From contig NZ_CP051216.1 in NCBI RefSeq assembly GCF_012516435.1, positions 124,001-188,000 on the forward strand: 64,000 nt of DNA, written 5' to 3'. Positions 52,690 to 61,817 of the stretch are shown in pieces (within the stretch, counting starts at the first letter, position 1; every line of letters begins with the position of its first letter). The notes under the pieces were generated by a model. The model was not told the DNA's origin and did not search any database. It worked only from the letters and a program-made list of their open reading frames with translations. The translations under genes were made by a program, and so were the position numbers. The DNA is from Pseudodesulfovibrio sp. zrk46. Its GTDB lineage: Bacteria > Desulfobacterota > Desulfovibrionia > Desulfovibrionales > Desulfovibrionaceae.

Positions 52690-55126
52690 CGCGGCTCTCC
52701 GCATCCTCGATGAATCGTTCTACCTCGGCCTGCACCTGCTCCTCGTTCTCCATGCGCATATCCATGAGGCGAGTGACGGCCATAAGATACCCCAGTCGCA
52801 TGAGCAAACGGCGAGTTTCGTTCTCCGACATCTTTGCGCACTTGGCGTCGATCATGTCACCACGCGTAGTGGTCTCGAAACCATAGCGCGCCAGCACGAG
52901 ACGGATGAACTCCAGCCGCAGCAATCTTTGATCGAAACCGGCCCCACCGCCCTTGAAACGGAAATTGATGTAGTTAGCCCCTACATCCGATCCGCACACC
53001 GAATCCACCACCGAGAAGTGGTAGCCGAAACGGATCATGAGGTGGAGATAATCGGATGAGATGAGCCCATAACTGGCAAGCAGTTTGGAATCAAAGCTGA
53101 ACACGCCAGCCGAAATCTTGTCGAACTCTTCCCAGTCCATGTGGGTCATCTTATTGGGCCACTTTACACGCGGATCGGACAGCCCGTACCACAGCGCCCA
53201 CATGGGACGGCTCTTGATATCCTCTGGCGTAACCAGCTTACTTTTGGAGCCGTTGCCAAAAAGGCCTTCGCCCAGATCAAGAAGGTACATGACCAGCGGC
53301 AGATCGGTCTTGAGGCGTTTGGAAGCCCCCATGCCCCTGCCTCGCTTGTCCACCAGCGAGAACATCTCACCCACGGCCTTTTCATGGCAGAAGCGAACGA
53401 CATCATGCATGGAACGGCATCCGGCCGGAGTGAATTCCTCCGCATCCGGGTCGGTCAGATTGAGCTTGACCGTTAGCGGCACCACATTGGCGTATTGCTT
53501 GATGACCTTTTCCGGAACAGTCTTGCCTGCACGAGCACGGGTCAGGATAGCCTCTACGCACCCTTCATAAATATTCCCGGTAAAGCCATCCACGGTCACG
53601 ACTTCGCCCTGCTCGGGCATCTTGATATCGCCAACCAGCACAGGGCATCCGACCTCGCGTGCAACTGAAGCGAAATGGCTGGCACGACTGCCCGTCGTCG
53701 CGATAACACCGCTCATTTTGTTCACGAAGGTCAGTAGCGCAGGCTTGAGGGTCGGCGTGACAACAATGGCTCCTTCCGGAATACGCGCGATTTCCTCACC
53801 GGAAGGCGCGTAATAAACCTCGCCACATCCCACGCCGCGAGCAGCGCGTTCCATTCCCTCGGCAAAGGGGATGGCAGAGATGGGATCGTGCTCAACAGCG
53901 GCTTCCTCGCGCTCACTCTGAAGTGGACGCGCCTGAATAATATACAGTTCACCGGTCACATCCTCGGCCCACTCGATATCCTGCGGACAGCCAAATGCTT
54001 CTTCCAGCGCCAAGGAATGACGAGCCAACTCCTTCAGTGTGTCCTCACTGGGCAATCCACCCACGTCAGGGGTGCAGTCCGGATCCAATTCGAATGGTTC
54101 CACCCGGGAAATAGTCGCCTTGTCAGGTGAAATGCTGCCGTCAACAAGGGCTTCACCAAGACCATGAACACCGTACACGCCAATGGAGTTGCCGCCCCGG
54201 CAATCCGGATCCTGCGTATAGACCACGCCTGCATTATCAGCGTCCACCATGGGAATGACCAAAATGGCCATGGCGGTTTCCGAGTCGGTCAACCCATTGG
54301 AAATACGATAGGAAACAGCGCGTGGACAGAACTTGCCCGCCAATACCCGCTTGTACGCTTCCAGCACGTCATTGGGCTGAACATTGAGTTCGCTGGCATA
54401 CTGTCCGGCGAAGGAGATATCGCCGTCCTCGGCCAATGCACTGGACCGGACCGCAATGAGGTCGTCACCGGAGATGATCTCGGACACCGCGAAACGGATT
54501 CCACGCGCAATCTCTTCCGGGACTTCGGCGTCAAGGATCAGCTCCTGCATCTCAGCGGTGAGTCGGGCCAACAGGTCGCGGTCGCCCACCACCATCTGGC
54601 GAAGCCTATCCTCGATTTTGCCATTCAGGTCATTGTAATCGATGAAATAGTTGTAGGCATTGGCTGTGACCACGAATCCCTTGGGAACAGGTACGCCCTC
54701 TACCTTGGCAGCCCGGCCCAGATTGCAGGCCTTGCCTCCGGCCAAATGAGGGAAAGAGGCAGCGTCTTCAAGGGTAAGGATATACGGCGGACCGACCTCG
54801 GGCTGTTCCAGTTCCAAGGCCATGCGGACGTAGAACTCGATCTTGCGAAAATACTCGGGCAGCTCCATGTAGCCGGTGGGGTTCATCTCCACCAGCTGCC
54901 CAGCCATGGTCCCCACGGACTCGGACAGCTTGCCCGCCAGATAATTTGCCCGCTGACGGTCGGCCAGTGTTTCTCCATAAAAAAGCTCTTCAAGATCGGC
55001 GATGAGTTCCAGCGCAATAGCGTCGTGCCGGAGTAAAGACTTGAACGCCTCATATTTGCGGCGAAGCAGAGTGCCGGGTGCAAAGACCTGATATGTCCAG
55101 TGCTTGAAGAGCTGTGCAATATGCAT
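52676..55126 (-). CDS. PEP-synthase-like protein: ATP-grasp and phosphohistidine domains without the usual PEP barrel
   Basis: An 816-aa protein. After about 115 helical residues, an ATP-grasp domain of pyruvate-phosphate-dikinase type follows: AGGKACNLGRAAKVEGVPVPKGFV and AVRSSALAEDGDISFAGQYAS, then DIEWAEDVTGELYIIQARPLQ. The phosphohistidine domain has TTGSRASHFASVAREVGCPVLVG, with His484 as phosphoacceptor. Beyond about 550 the PEP/pyruvate TIM barrel is missing; the last about 265 residues are different and I cannot name them. It should transfer phosphate from ATP to His484 and on to an unknown acceptor. It begins 3 bp after the receiver gene. Confidence 0.85.
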   Translation of the reverse strand: MHIAQLFKHWTYQVFAPGTLLRRKYEAFKSLLRHDAIALELIADLEELFYGETLADRQRANYLAGKLSESVGTMAGQLVEMNPTGYMELPEYFRKIEFYVRMALELEQPEVGPPYILTLEDAASFPHLAGGKACNLGRAAKVEGVPVPKGFVVTANAYNYFIDYNDLNGKIEDRLRQMVVGDRDLLARLTAEMQELILDAEVPEEIARGIRFAVSEIISGDDLIAVRSSALAEDGDISFAGQYASELNVQPNDVLEAYKRVLAGKFCPRAVSYRISNGLTDSETAMAILVIPMVDADNAGVVYTQDPDCRGGNSIGVYGVHGLGEALVDGSISPDKATISRVEPFELDPDCTPDVGGLPSEDTLKELARHSLALEEAFGCPQDIEWAEDVTGELYIIQARPLQSEREEAAVEHDPISAIPFAEGMERAARGVGCGEVYYAPSGEEIARIPEGAIVVTPTLKPALLTFVNKMSGVIATTGSRASHFASVAREVGCPVLVGDIKMPEQGEVVTVDGFTGNIYEGCVEAILTRARAGKTVPEKVIKQYANVVPLTVKLNLTDPDAEEFTPAGCRSMHDVVRFCHEKAVGEMFSLVDKRGRGMGASKRLKTDLPLVMYLLDLGEGLFGNGSKSKLVTPEDIKSRPMWALWYGLSDPRVKWPNKMTHMDWEEFDKISAGVFSFDSKLLASYGLISSDYLHLMIRFGYHFSVVDSVCGSDVGANYINFRFKGGGAGFDQRLLRLEFIRLVLARYGFETTTRGDMIDAKCAKMSENETRRLLMRLGYLMAVTRLMDMRMENEEQVQAEVERFIEDAESRDVRI

Positions 55127-55129
55127 CCG

Positions 55130-55489
55130 CTAGCCTCCGATCACTTCCGCGACCTTGGTCTCCAACTCATCCTTGTTGATGGGCTTGACGCAATACTCCT
55201 GCGCACCAAGACGCAGTGCGTCGCGCGCGGTCTCCAGCGTGGGATACCCGGTCAGCATAATCGCCTTGATCTCGGGCTTGAGTTTCTTGAGTTCTTCAAG
55301 CACCTCCACCCCGGTCATCTTCTTGAGCTTGATATCAAGAATGGCGAGTTCCACCGGATTCTCAGCCACAAATGTCAGAGCGTCCTCTTCTTCGGTGAAC
55401 GCGTTGACGGTGTGTCCCTTGCGCTCCAGGATGCGTTTAACCAGCATGCCAGCATCGGAAATGTCGTCTACTACGATAATATTGGCCAT
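55130..55489 (-). CDS. Single-domain response regulator (receiver)
   Basis: A 119-aa receiver. The acidic pair VVDD (8-9), phospho-acceptor Asp52 in LAILDIKLKKMTG, IMLTGYP with the conserved Thr, and CVKPINKDEL with the conserved Lys are all present. There is no output domain. It lies between the Cys-rich kinase (10 bp upstream) and the PEP-synthase-like gene (3 bp downstream), so it probably receives phosphate from that kinase and acts on the neighbouring enzyme. AAGGAGG lies 5 nt before the ATG. Confidence 0.93.
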   Translation of the reverse strand: MANIIVVDDISDAGMLVKRILERKGHTVNAFTEEEDALTFVAENPVELAILDIKLKKMTGVEVLEELKKLKPEIKAIMLTGYPTLETARDALRLGAQEYCVKPINKDELETKVAEVIGG

Positions 55490-55498
55490 GGTTCCTCC

Positions 55499-57592
55499 TT
55501 AGGGAATGTCGGCACTATCAGCCTTGATGTCTTCTGCGGGCGCCGGGAGTTCATCTTCACTGTGGTCCAAAGGCACCACTACTTCGAAGATTGTCCCCGG
55601 GCCATATTCGATATCCTCTGATTGAGGAAAATTGAAATCCGCCGGCACCGGACTGGTGGCATAAATGTGGCCGTCGTGGTCCTCGATAATACCGAAGGAA
55701 ACCGACAAGCCGAGCCCGGTTCCCACTCCCACCGGTTTGGTGGAGTAGAACGGATCGAAAATATTTTTGAGTTGATCCTGCTCAATACCTTCACCCGAGT
55801 CAGCCACCCAGAGGGTAACTACGCCACTGGGCGTATCCAGCAACGTACGAACGGTCACAACGCCACCATGAGAATTATTGCCGACCATGGCGTCGCGGGC
55901 GTTGTTGAGCAGGTTGATCCACACTTGCTTGAGCTTCTCCGGGTCGCCATAGATGATGGGGAAACGGTCATCCAGCTGGAGAATGATTTCCACATGATCC
56001 ATCGAGAAGGTGTGGCGGACAAGGCTCACGGCCTCCATCACCGAGTTATTGAAGCACATCTCCCGCTTGGTGGAATGAGACTGGCGTGAGAAACCGAGCA
56101 AGTCGGCCACGATCTTCTTGCACACCTTGGTCTGCTTCTCGATGATGGCGAGGTCCTGATGAATCTGGCTGCCCTGTTCCACGTCTTCCTGCAACAGCTG
56201 AGCGTAGCCCAGAATGATACCAAGCGGCGTGTTGATTTCGTGGGCAACGCCACCAGCCATGAGGCCGAGGGACTCCATCTTCTGGGCCTGCAGCAACTGC
56301 TTCTCGTAGCCTTTGATATCGGTGATGTCGCGGTCGGTTCGCAACAGACCAGAAATGGCTCCGTTGTCGTCATAGACCGGGATACAGACCACGTGGAACC
56401 AACGTTCCCCTTCATCGGTCCTCACCACCACCTGTGTATCCAGACGTTCGCCGGATTGCAGGATGTCACGGGCCGCCATGTGGCGCTCTTCGGCTTCCTG
56501 CTCCTCGAACAGATCAAAGTCGGTCTTGCCTTCAATATCGGACAGCTCTTTGCCTACGTAATCGGCAAAGCTGAGGTTCGCGCCCTGATAGCGCACCCGG
56601 GTATCCACCAGAGAAACGCGGTCAGGCGTCACATCCAGAATGGTACGCATGAGCCGCTGCTGATCACGAAGGGTCTGTTCGGCGCTGCGAAGCTCCTCAA
56701 TGTGCGTCTTCAGAGTCAGGGCCATGACGTCAAAGGTCTCGGCCAGATCCTGCAACTCGTCACCAGCGCCTTTCTGATACACGACACATTCGCGGCAGGA
56801 GTCATGGGAGTCACCCGCTTCATCGGGACACTCGGGACACATGGTTCCGGCGATGTACCAGCACCGACGACGGCGCTCGCCAAACGCCGGGCAGGTCGTG
56901 ATGCCGCAGTTCTGCACTTCCCAGCAATGGACCACATCCCGCGGGCCTGAGTGGGTGTCGAGGTTGCCCATGAGCATGGCCTCGGCGTGTTCGCGCAAAT
57001 GGCTCAGTCGCTGGGTTACGCGACGGGCGAAAAAGGTTCCGAGCACTGTGGAGAGAAGTAACGCTCCGGCAAACAACCCGGCCATGGTGGTCAACTGCCT
57101 GTTCACGGAGGCATCGATACGGGTCTTGGACAACCCGACGCGGACCGTGCCCAGACGGTCGCCGACAACCATGATGGGCGAGGCAAAATCGTAAATACGT
57201 TCCAGCCCGTCACCCAGCAGCTGAATATGGAGCTTGGCGTCGTCCTGAACCGTATTGGCCTTGATAAGGTCTACGGGAAAGCCCTTGTGAAATGTATGCG
57301 CCAACACATGTCCATGCTTGTCCTGCACGAACACGTAGATGACGTCACCCACGGCAATCTGCTCATCAACCATATTCTTGAGACGCAGAAAGTCCCTCGC
57401 CAGCACGGGATCAACAGCTCGCGATGCCAAACTCTCTGTCAGCGCAGAGCCACGCTTCTTGCTCTCTTCCACCAATGTGTTTGAGGTCATGGTACCGACC
57501 AGAGGCAGCAGCAATGACGCCATGACAATAAGCACAGACGACATGCCCAAAATGAGCTTGGTGCGAAATTTCATTCTGCTGAAAACGCGCAC
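55499..57592 (-). CDS. Sensor histidine kinase with Cys-rich two-CW-type cluster
   Basis: A 697-aa membrane kinase. Helices at about 11-33 and 168-188 enclose a periplasmic domain. Inside the HAMP region lies a cluster of eight Cys (223, 229, 234, 244, 252, 255, 266, 269) with HCWEVQNC and RRCWYIAGTMC, the pattern called two-CW. A PAS domain (about 310-425), HisKA with GGVAHEINTPLG (His451) and HATPase_c with NLLNNARDA and GTGLGLSV follow. The Cys cluster suggests a metal centre sensing redox state. The GTG start has GGGGAG close upstream. It is preceded by a PhnD-like lipoprotein gene 8 bp away. Confidence 0.9.
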   Translation of the reverse strand: MRVFSRMKFRTKLILGMSSVLIVMASLLLPLVGTMTSNTLVEESKKRGSALTESLASRAVDPVLARDFLRLKNMVDEQIAVGDVIYVFVQDKHGHVLAHTFHKGFPVDLIKANTVQDDAKLHIQLLGDGLERIYDFASPIMVVGDRLGTVRVGLSKTRIDASVNRQLTTMAGLFAGALLLSTVLGTFFARRVTQRLSHLREHAEAMLMGNLDTHSGPRDVVHCWEVQNCGITTCPAFGERRRRCWYIAGTMCPECPDEAGDSHDSCRECVVYQKGAGDELQDLAETFDVMALTLKTHIEELRSAEQTLRDQQRLMRTILDVTPDRVSLVDTRVRYQGANLSFADYVGKELSDIEGKTDFDLFEEQEAEERHMAARDILQSGERLDTQVVVRTDEGERWFHVVCIPVYDDNGAISGLLRTDRDITDIKGYEKQLLQAQKMESLGLMAGGVAHEINTPLGIILGYAQLLQEDVEQGSQIHQDLAIIEKQTKVCKKIVADLLGFSRQSHSTKREMCFNNSVMEAVSLVRHTFSMDHVEIILQLDDRFPIIYGDPEKLKQVWINLLNNARDAMVGNNSHGGVVTVRTLLDTPSGVVTLWVADSGEGIEQDQLKNIFDPFYSTKPVGVGTGLGLSVSFGIIEDHDGHIYATSPVPADFNFPQSEDIEYGPGTIFEVVVPLDHSEDELPAPAEDIKADSADIP

Positions 57593-57600
57593 ATCTCCCC

Positions 57601-58575
57601 CTAGTTCAATCCCAGCTTGTCAGCCAGCTCGCGGACCGGATCGTAATCGACATCCTGAGCCGGAATAATACCGCGCATACCTGCGGATAACAGGATTTCT
57701 CTGTGCTTGGGCGTATCCTTGTTCAAAGCAAACATGGCATCGGAAACGGCATGAACAACTTCCGGGTCCAGCCCTTTGCGGGCAGCATACACCCAGCCGG
57801 GATAAGGACGAGTTTCGGCCAGTACGCGAATGTCACCGAGATCAATCTTGCCTGCCACAACGTCCAGTGCGCCCTTTCGGATTGTACCGATATCATAGGC
57901 CCCCGCGTGAATCGCAAGCACGACCTTTTCCTGCTTGCCACCCGGGCCGGGAGCAAAGTCCACCTCGGCAAAATCATTCAGCTTGATGCCGCTGTCATAG
58001 AAGAGACCAAGGGGGAACAGATAGCCGCCAGCGGAGCCAGGATCGACCGCGATCCAACGCTTGCCCCGGCAATCGTAAATGTTCTTGATGGTCGGGTTAT
58101 CACTGCGACAGATGATCTGCCCTTGAAAATAGGGTTTTCCCGACGGCTCAACCGTACGGGCAAATGCCGTGGCGCCGGCCTCGGCCAGCTTTACGTACAC
58201 AAAGGGGTTGGAAAAAGAGATGTCGATTTCTCCACGTTCCACCATGGCGATATGTTCGTCAAAGGTATCCGGAAAAATCTGGCGCAACGGCAGGCCGGTA
58301 GCCTCACGCAGGTATTGCAGCAAAGCGCGATGACGCTGGAAGGAAATAGTATGCGAATACTGCGGCAGGTAGGCGTAGGTAATGGCGTCTTTTCGGAGCG
58401 GTGCAGTGATTTTCTCCCGCTTGCTCATATCAACCCGAACCAAGTCCTCGCCTTCATTCTCACCGCAACCGACAAGCGAAAAGGCCGTCAGCAATCCCAA
58501 GGACACAATGGCAAGGAGAATGATGAGGGAAAGCCCTTTTCTGGAGCTGCGTGCACGTTTTTTTGATGTAATCAT
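57601..58575 (-). CDS. PhnD-like phosphate/phosphonate-type substrate-binding lipoprotein
   Basis: A 324-aa protein with a lipoprotein signal peptide: basic start, hydrophobic core and lipobox LVGC at about residues 34-37. The rest is a PhnD/ABC-type periplasmic binding domain: YLPQYSHT..., EISFSNPFVY-type stretch GEIDISFSNPFVYV, GSAGGYLFPLGLFYDSG and IGTIRKGALDVV. PhnD-type proteins bind phosphonate or related anions. No permease or ATPase is near. First gene of the operon and probably the ligand-sensing partner of the following kinase. The start is uncertain: ATG at 58575 or 58605, neither with a good site. Confidence 0.85.
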   Translation of the reverse strand: MITSKKRARSSRKGLSLIILLAIVSLGLLTAFSLVGCGENEGEDLVRVDMSKREKITAPLRKDAITYAYLPQYSHTISFQRHRALLQYLREATGLPLRQIFPDTFDEHIAMVERGEIDISFSNPFVYVKLAEAGATAFARTVEPSGKPYFQGQIICRSDNPTIKNIYDCRGKRWIAVDPGSAGGYLFPLGLFYDSGIKLNDFAEVDFAPGPGGKQEKVVLAIHAGAYDIGTIRKGALDVVAGKIDLGDIRVLAETRPYPGWVYAARKGLDPEVVHAVSDAMFALNKDTPKHREILLSAGMRGIIPAQDVDYDPVRELADKLGLN

Positions 58576-58719
58576 AATTCGGCTTTTGGTATCTCGGTCA
58601 AACATCCTCGCAACAGTACAACATTTCGCAATTCAGTCCAAGATGTTATAGCGCTTGGCAACGCTTCGCATTCACCGTATGACTGTTCTTGCGCGCGTAA
58701 GGCAATAAGGAGATTCTAC

Positions 58720-59235
58720 ATGGGAAAAACATATAAAGTACCGATGAAAAAGGCCGTTTTGGCCATATTCCTCATTTTCGTGGCCGCGGTTACCGCTGCC
58801 GTTGTCTGGTGTTTCCGTTCCGGGTTCATGTGGTCGGCCATCTGCCTCATCGCCGTAGCCGGGCCGTTGTCAGTATTCTACTGGTACATGATCTACATCA
58901 CGCCCAAACGGGCCGCCATCACTGTGGCCGAAGAAGGCATCCTTCTGGCTGCACCACCCTTTGCCAGTGCGGTTATTCCATGGGCTTCCGTAGTCAAGAC
59001 CTTCCCGGCCAACCTGAACACTGATGAGGCTTTCAAGGTCGTCAAATCCAAGAAGCTCATGCACTTTGCAGGCTACCGCTCCGGTCAAATTATCGTGAAA
59101 GACAACCGCGAAGCCATAGTCGTCGCCAAGCAGCCCGAAGTGCTCTGCATCCAAACTGAAGACCGCTTCTACCTGCTCGGCCCCGCCGATCTCGAAGGGT
59201 TCACCGCCGAAGTGGCCGAGGTATTTGGCAAGTAG
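58720..59235 (+). CDS. Membrane protein with PH-like domain
   Basis: A 171-aa protein with two membrane segments (about 10-32 and 36-58) and a C-terminal about 100-residue beta-rich part resembling a bacterial PH domain. AAGGAG lies 7 nt before the ATG. Hypothetical function; transcribed alone and convergent to the membrane protein at 59329. I see nothing more specific. Confidence 0.75.
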   Translation: MGKTYKVPMKKAVLAIFLIFVAAVTAAVVWCFRSGFMWSAICLIAVAGPLSVFYWYMIYITPKRAAITVAEEGILLAAPPFASAVIPWASVVKTFPANLNTDEAFKVVKSKKLMHFAGYRSGQIIVKDNREAIVVAKQPEVLCIQTEDRFYLLGPADLEGFTAEVAEVFGK

Positions 59236-59287
59236 CGCTGCCAGCGGACGGCATTCACGCCGTCTCACCAATTTTGCTTCAAAGAAC

Positions 59288-59318
59288 AAAGCCGCCCCTT
59301 GGGGCGGCTTTCATTTTG
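59288..59318. terminator. Bidirectional terminator
   Basis: Stem AAAGCCGCCCC (59288-59298) / GGGGCGGCTTT (59301-59311), with T-rich right side and A-rich left side. It serves both the PH-like gene and the convergent membrane protein gene. Confidence 0.85.
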
Positions 59319-59328
59319 CTCGAAATTC

Positions 59329-59919
59329 TTAGGATTCGGCTGGCTGCCGCTTGTCCTTGACGATGTCCGAGAACATCATCATTTCCTCTTCCCCTTCGTT
59401 CTCCTTGATCTTTTGCTTGATCATCCGGAACAGCGGGATGTGATGTTTCACTTTGCCAAAACCCCAACGAGTCAGGATGTAGGCAGGAATGAAGATGAAC
59501 GGAGGGCCCACTTCGCCGATAAGCGGCACGATGAAGTCCACTTCACCGAAGCGATAGAACATCCAGCCAATGGCAAACGGTACGACCCAAAGGGACGATG
59601 CGAACAGAGCGATGTGGGAGAAGAAATTCTTGCCGAAAGCATCGTTGGCGATGGAGTTGCAAGCCTTCCATGCTTCCTTGTTCTTGGCGCCGATAGCCTT
59701 CACCGAGAGATTGTGATGATTGACCATGTTACGGTTAATCTGGGCGAAGTGCTTGGCATTCAGGAAATAGACGCCAGCCATGAAGAGCTCACCGATGATG
59801 GTGGCAACGAGGCAGATCCAGAAGATACCGATGGCAAAACCGACATACGGATTGTCGGTCAAGCGAAATGCCGGGATCAACCAAGGATCGAGAAATTCAT
59901 AAATCATTTGGCCGGTCAT
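59329..59919 (-). CDS. Hypothetical membrane protein near TauE/SafE
   Basis: A 196-aa protein with about four hydrophobic segments (for example VGFAIGIFWICLVATIIGELFMAGVYF near 27-53 and FFSHIALFASSLWVVPFAIGWM). The C-terminal 35 residues are charged and Met/Glu-rich, so cytoplasmic. AGGAAC lies 4 nt before the ATG. It follows the TauE/SafE gene on the same strand, with a hairpin between. I do not recognise the family. Confidence 0.75.
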   Translation of the reverse strand: MTGQMIYEFLDPWLIPAFRLTDNPYVGFAIGIFWICLVATIIGELFMAGVYFLNAKHFAQINRNMVNHHNLSVKAIGAKNKEAWKACNSIANDAFGKNFFSHIALFASSLWVVPFAIGWMFYRFGEVDFIVPLIGEVGPPFIFIPAYILTRWGFGKVKHHIPLFRMIKQKIKENEGEEEMMMFSDIVKDKRQPAES

Positions 59920-59941
59920 GCTTGTTCCTATGTGATTTTAT

Positions 59942-59972
59942 GGGGCCGCCCACAGCGGGCGGCCCCTTTTTT
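59942..59972. other. Intercistronic hairpin
   Basis: Perfect 10-bp stem GGGGCCGCCC (59942-59951) / GGGCGGCCCC (59957-59966). The T run (59967-59972) lies on the plus-strand side, so it is a terminator only for plus-strand transcription, where no gene is seen. For the minus-strand operon it is a hairpin without T run, perhaps for mRNA stability. Confidence 0.6.
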
Positions 59973-59991
59973 CGCGTTCGTTATCAGCGAC

Positions 59992-61119
59992 CTAGAAGGG
60001 GGGAACCAGGGAGTAACCCAAGAAGCCCTTGGTGGTGTAGCGGATACCAACGTAGAAGGCGAGGAAGATGAAGATGTACTTCAGCACCTTCTCGGGGATG
60101 AACTTGGAGGTCTTGGGTCCGAGGATGGAACCAATGACGATACCAATAAGCTCGGCGCCGATCAGGCCCCATGCAACCGGAGTCTGCTTGAGCAGCATGT
60201 AGGAAGCAATGGAGTTGACCATACCGACCAGAACGGCCAGTGCGGAGGTACCGGCAACGAGGTACATGGGCAGACCGGCAACGGAGGTCAGGAACGGCAC
60301 CAGCAGGAAGCCGCCGCCAACACCGAGGAAGGAAGCCAGAGCTGCGATGAAGAAACCACCAACAACGGGGATCAGCGGGTTGAAGGAAAATTCAACGCCG
60401 AAGAAGGTGAACTCACAAGAGGTGGGGGTGAACTTCTGAACCTTAACGCCCATTTCAGCCATGTCGACTTCGCCGCCAGCCTGCTGTTCCTTAACAGACT
60501 TCTGGAAAGCTTCAGCAGCTGCCTTGGCAGCCTTCTTGTTGGCCTGACCCTTCGGAGTGGTTTCGTAGAAGAGGTAGCAGCCCAGGAAGAGGACGAAGAG
60601 ACCGAAGTAACCGAGGTAAGCCTTCAGGGAGATCTTACCAGCGGTCAGCCAGGGAACCAGCCAGGAGCCGGAAACGGCACCGATTGCCAGGGCGATACCC
60701 AGGGGCAGCACCAGGCGGCCGGCCTTATAGTAGTTGAAAGAGGAGAGAGCAGCGGAACAACCGACGAGCCACTGGTTGGACACGCGGATGGAGTCGGTAA
60801 CGACCTTGTTCAGCTTCATGGTCTTTTTGAAGGACTTTGCATAGTCACCCAGACCGTAAATGGTGATGTGACCGACACCGGCCATGATACCGCCGAATGC
60901 ACCGACGGTGGAGAAGATCCAGCCTACCCAGATCGCCCAGACGAGGCCGATGATGACGTTGAGCTGGGGAGCGCCGGGGATACCCAGGTAACCGGGTTCA
61001 CCCTGCGGTTTGGCTTCGGCGATAGCGTCAGCCAGACGGTCGGCCAAGGCAGGCTCTGCCATCAGGCAAACGGCAGCTACCAGAGCCAGCATCAGGAGAG
61101 ATTTGTTGGAACGTAACAC
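59992..61119 (-). CDS. TauE/SafE family sulfite exporter-like permease
   Basis: A 375-aa membrane protein with an N-terminal signal-type segment and about eight hydrophobic helices, including STVGAFGGIMAGVGHITIYG and SFLGVGGGFLLVPFLTSVAGLP, the repeated glycine motifs of TauE/SafE proteins. It has a charged loop about 195-235 between the two halves. Family members are thought to export sulfite or organosulfonates. It starts at GTG 61119 with GAGGAGGAG upstream. The neighbouring ferredoxin subunit and molybdopterin enzyme suggest a role in handling a sulfur compound, which is inference. Confidence 0.9.
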   Translation of the reverse strand: MLRSNKSLLMLALVAAVCLMAEPALADRLADAIAEAKPQGEPGYLGIPGAPQLNVIIGLVWAIWVGWIFSTVGAFGGIMAGVGHITIYGLGDYAKSFKKTMKLNKVVTDSIRVSNQWLVGCSAALSSFNYYKAGRLVLPLGIALAIGAVSGSWLVPWLTAGKISLKAYLGYFGLFVLFLGCYLFYETTPKGQANKKAAKAAAEAFQKSVKEQQAGGEVDMAEMGVKVQKFTPTSCEFTFFGVEFSFNPLIPVVGGFFIAALASFLGVGGGFLLVPFLTSVAGLPMYLVAGTSALAVLVGMVNSIASYMLLKQTPVAWGLIGAELIGIVIGSILGPKTSKFIPEKVLKYIFIFLAFYVGIRYTTKGFLGYSLVPPF

Positions 61120-61201
61120 AGTTACTCCTCCTCGTTTAAAAACAGTTAATAAAACCCCGAAAAATCACCGCGCAGCTCCGCGCCTTGCGGTTTCAACCAG
61201 T

Positions 61202-61657
61202 TTATTCAGGCCGCACAAATTCCAATGCATTGGCAGTACAGCCGGTCACGCAGGCCGGGATGCCGCCGGCATCAATCCGATCCACGCAGTAGTCACATTT
61301 CAGCGTCTTTCCGCTATTCTCATCGAATACCGGAATATTCCAGGGACATGCCTCGATGATCTCCATGGCAAGTTCCTTGCTGATCTCTTTGGTCTCATCG
61401 ATCAGAACGAGACCGTCCTCTCGCACGTAAAACGCCCCGTTACTGGCGGGAACGCACTGCGGCTTCTTGCAGTGACGGCAGTTTTCGTACTTCAGCTTTG
61501 CCGTGGGATTGCCGTCCTTGTCGGCAATGGGGCCTTCCGCGATCATGCGGTTGAGGCTCAACCCGGTGGGCACCTTGTTCTTCACCTTGCAGTGAACGAG
61601 ACAGGCGTCACAGGCAATGCAGCGTTTCTTGTCAAATTTGATTTTGTAAATGGCCAT
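61202..61657 (-). CDS. 4Fe-4S dicluster electron-transfer subunit (DmsB/PhsB-type)
   Basis: A 151-aa ferredoxin with the pattern of molybdopterin-enzyme beta subunits: CIACDACLVHC near residue 13, CRHCKKPQCVPAS near 60, ACPWNIPVFD and CDYCVDRIDAGGIPACVTGC. The fit is to three or four clusters, although only four Cys groups are clear. It likely carries electrons for the molybdopterin enzyme, whose gene is divergent. The ATG at 61657 has GAGGTG 6 nt upstream. It is followed by the TauE/SafE gene (82-bp gap). Confidence 0.9.
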   Translation of the reverse strand: MAIYKIKFDKKRCIACDACLVHCKVKNKVPTGLSLNRMIAEGPIADKDGNPTAKLKYENCRHCKKPQCVPASNGAFYVREDGLVLIDETKEISKELAMEIIEACPWNIPVFDENSGKTLKCDYCVDRIDAGGIPACVTGCTANALEFVRPE

Positions 61658-61752
61658 GTGTGTCACCTCACCTATCGAGATTAATGCGCGCAGTTCTTAC
61701 GATAACTCTGTGTGTGAAGAAAAAAAGCACGCTGGTCAATTATACTTCTGAT

Positions 61753-61768
61753 TGTGATACATTTCACA
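61753..61768. promoter_or_regulatory. CRP/FNR-family binding site, copy 1
   Basis: Perfect TGTGA-N6-TCACA (61753-61757 and 61764-61768). It lies in the 271-bp divergent gap between the ferredoxin subunit and the molybdopterin reductase, about 95 bp before the ferredoxin start. Whether CRP or another member such as HcpR binds cannot be told. Confidence 0.7.
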
Positions 61769-61817
61769 TAATTTTCATAAAAATAAAACCTTTTTTGATT
61801 AAAAAACGGTAAAGTCA

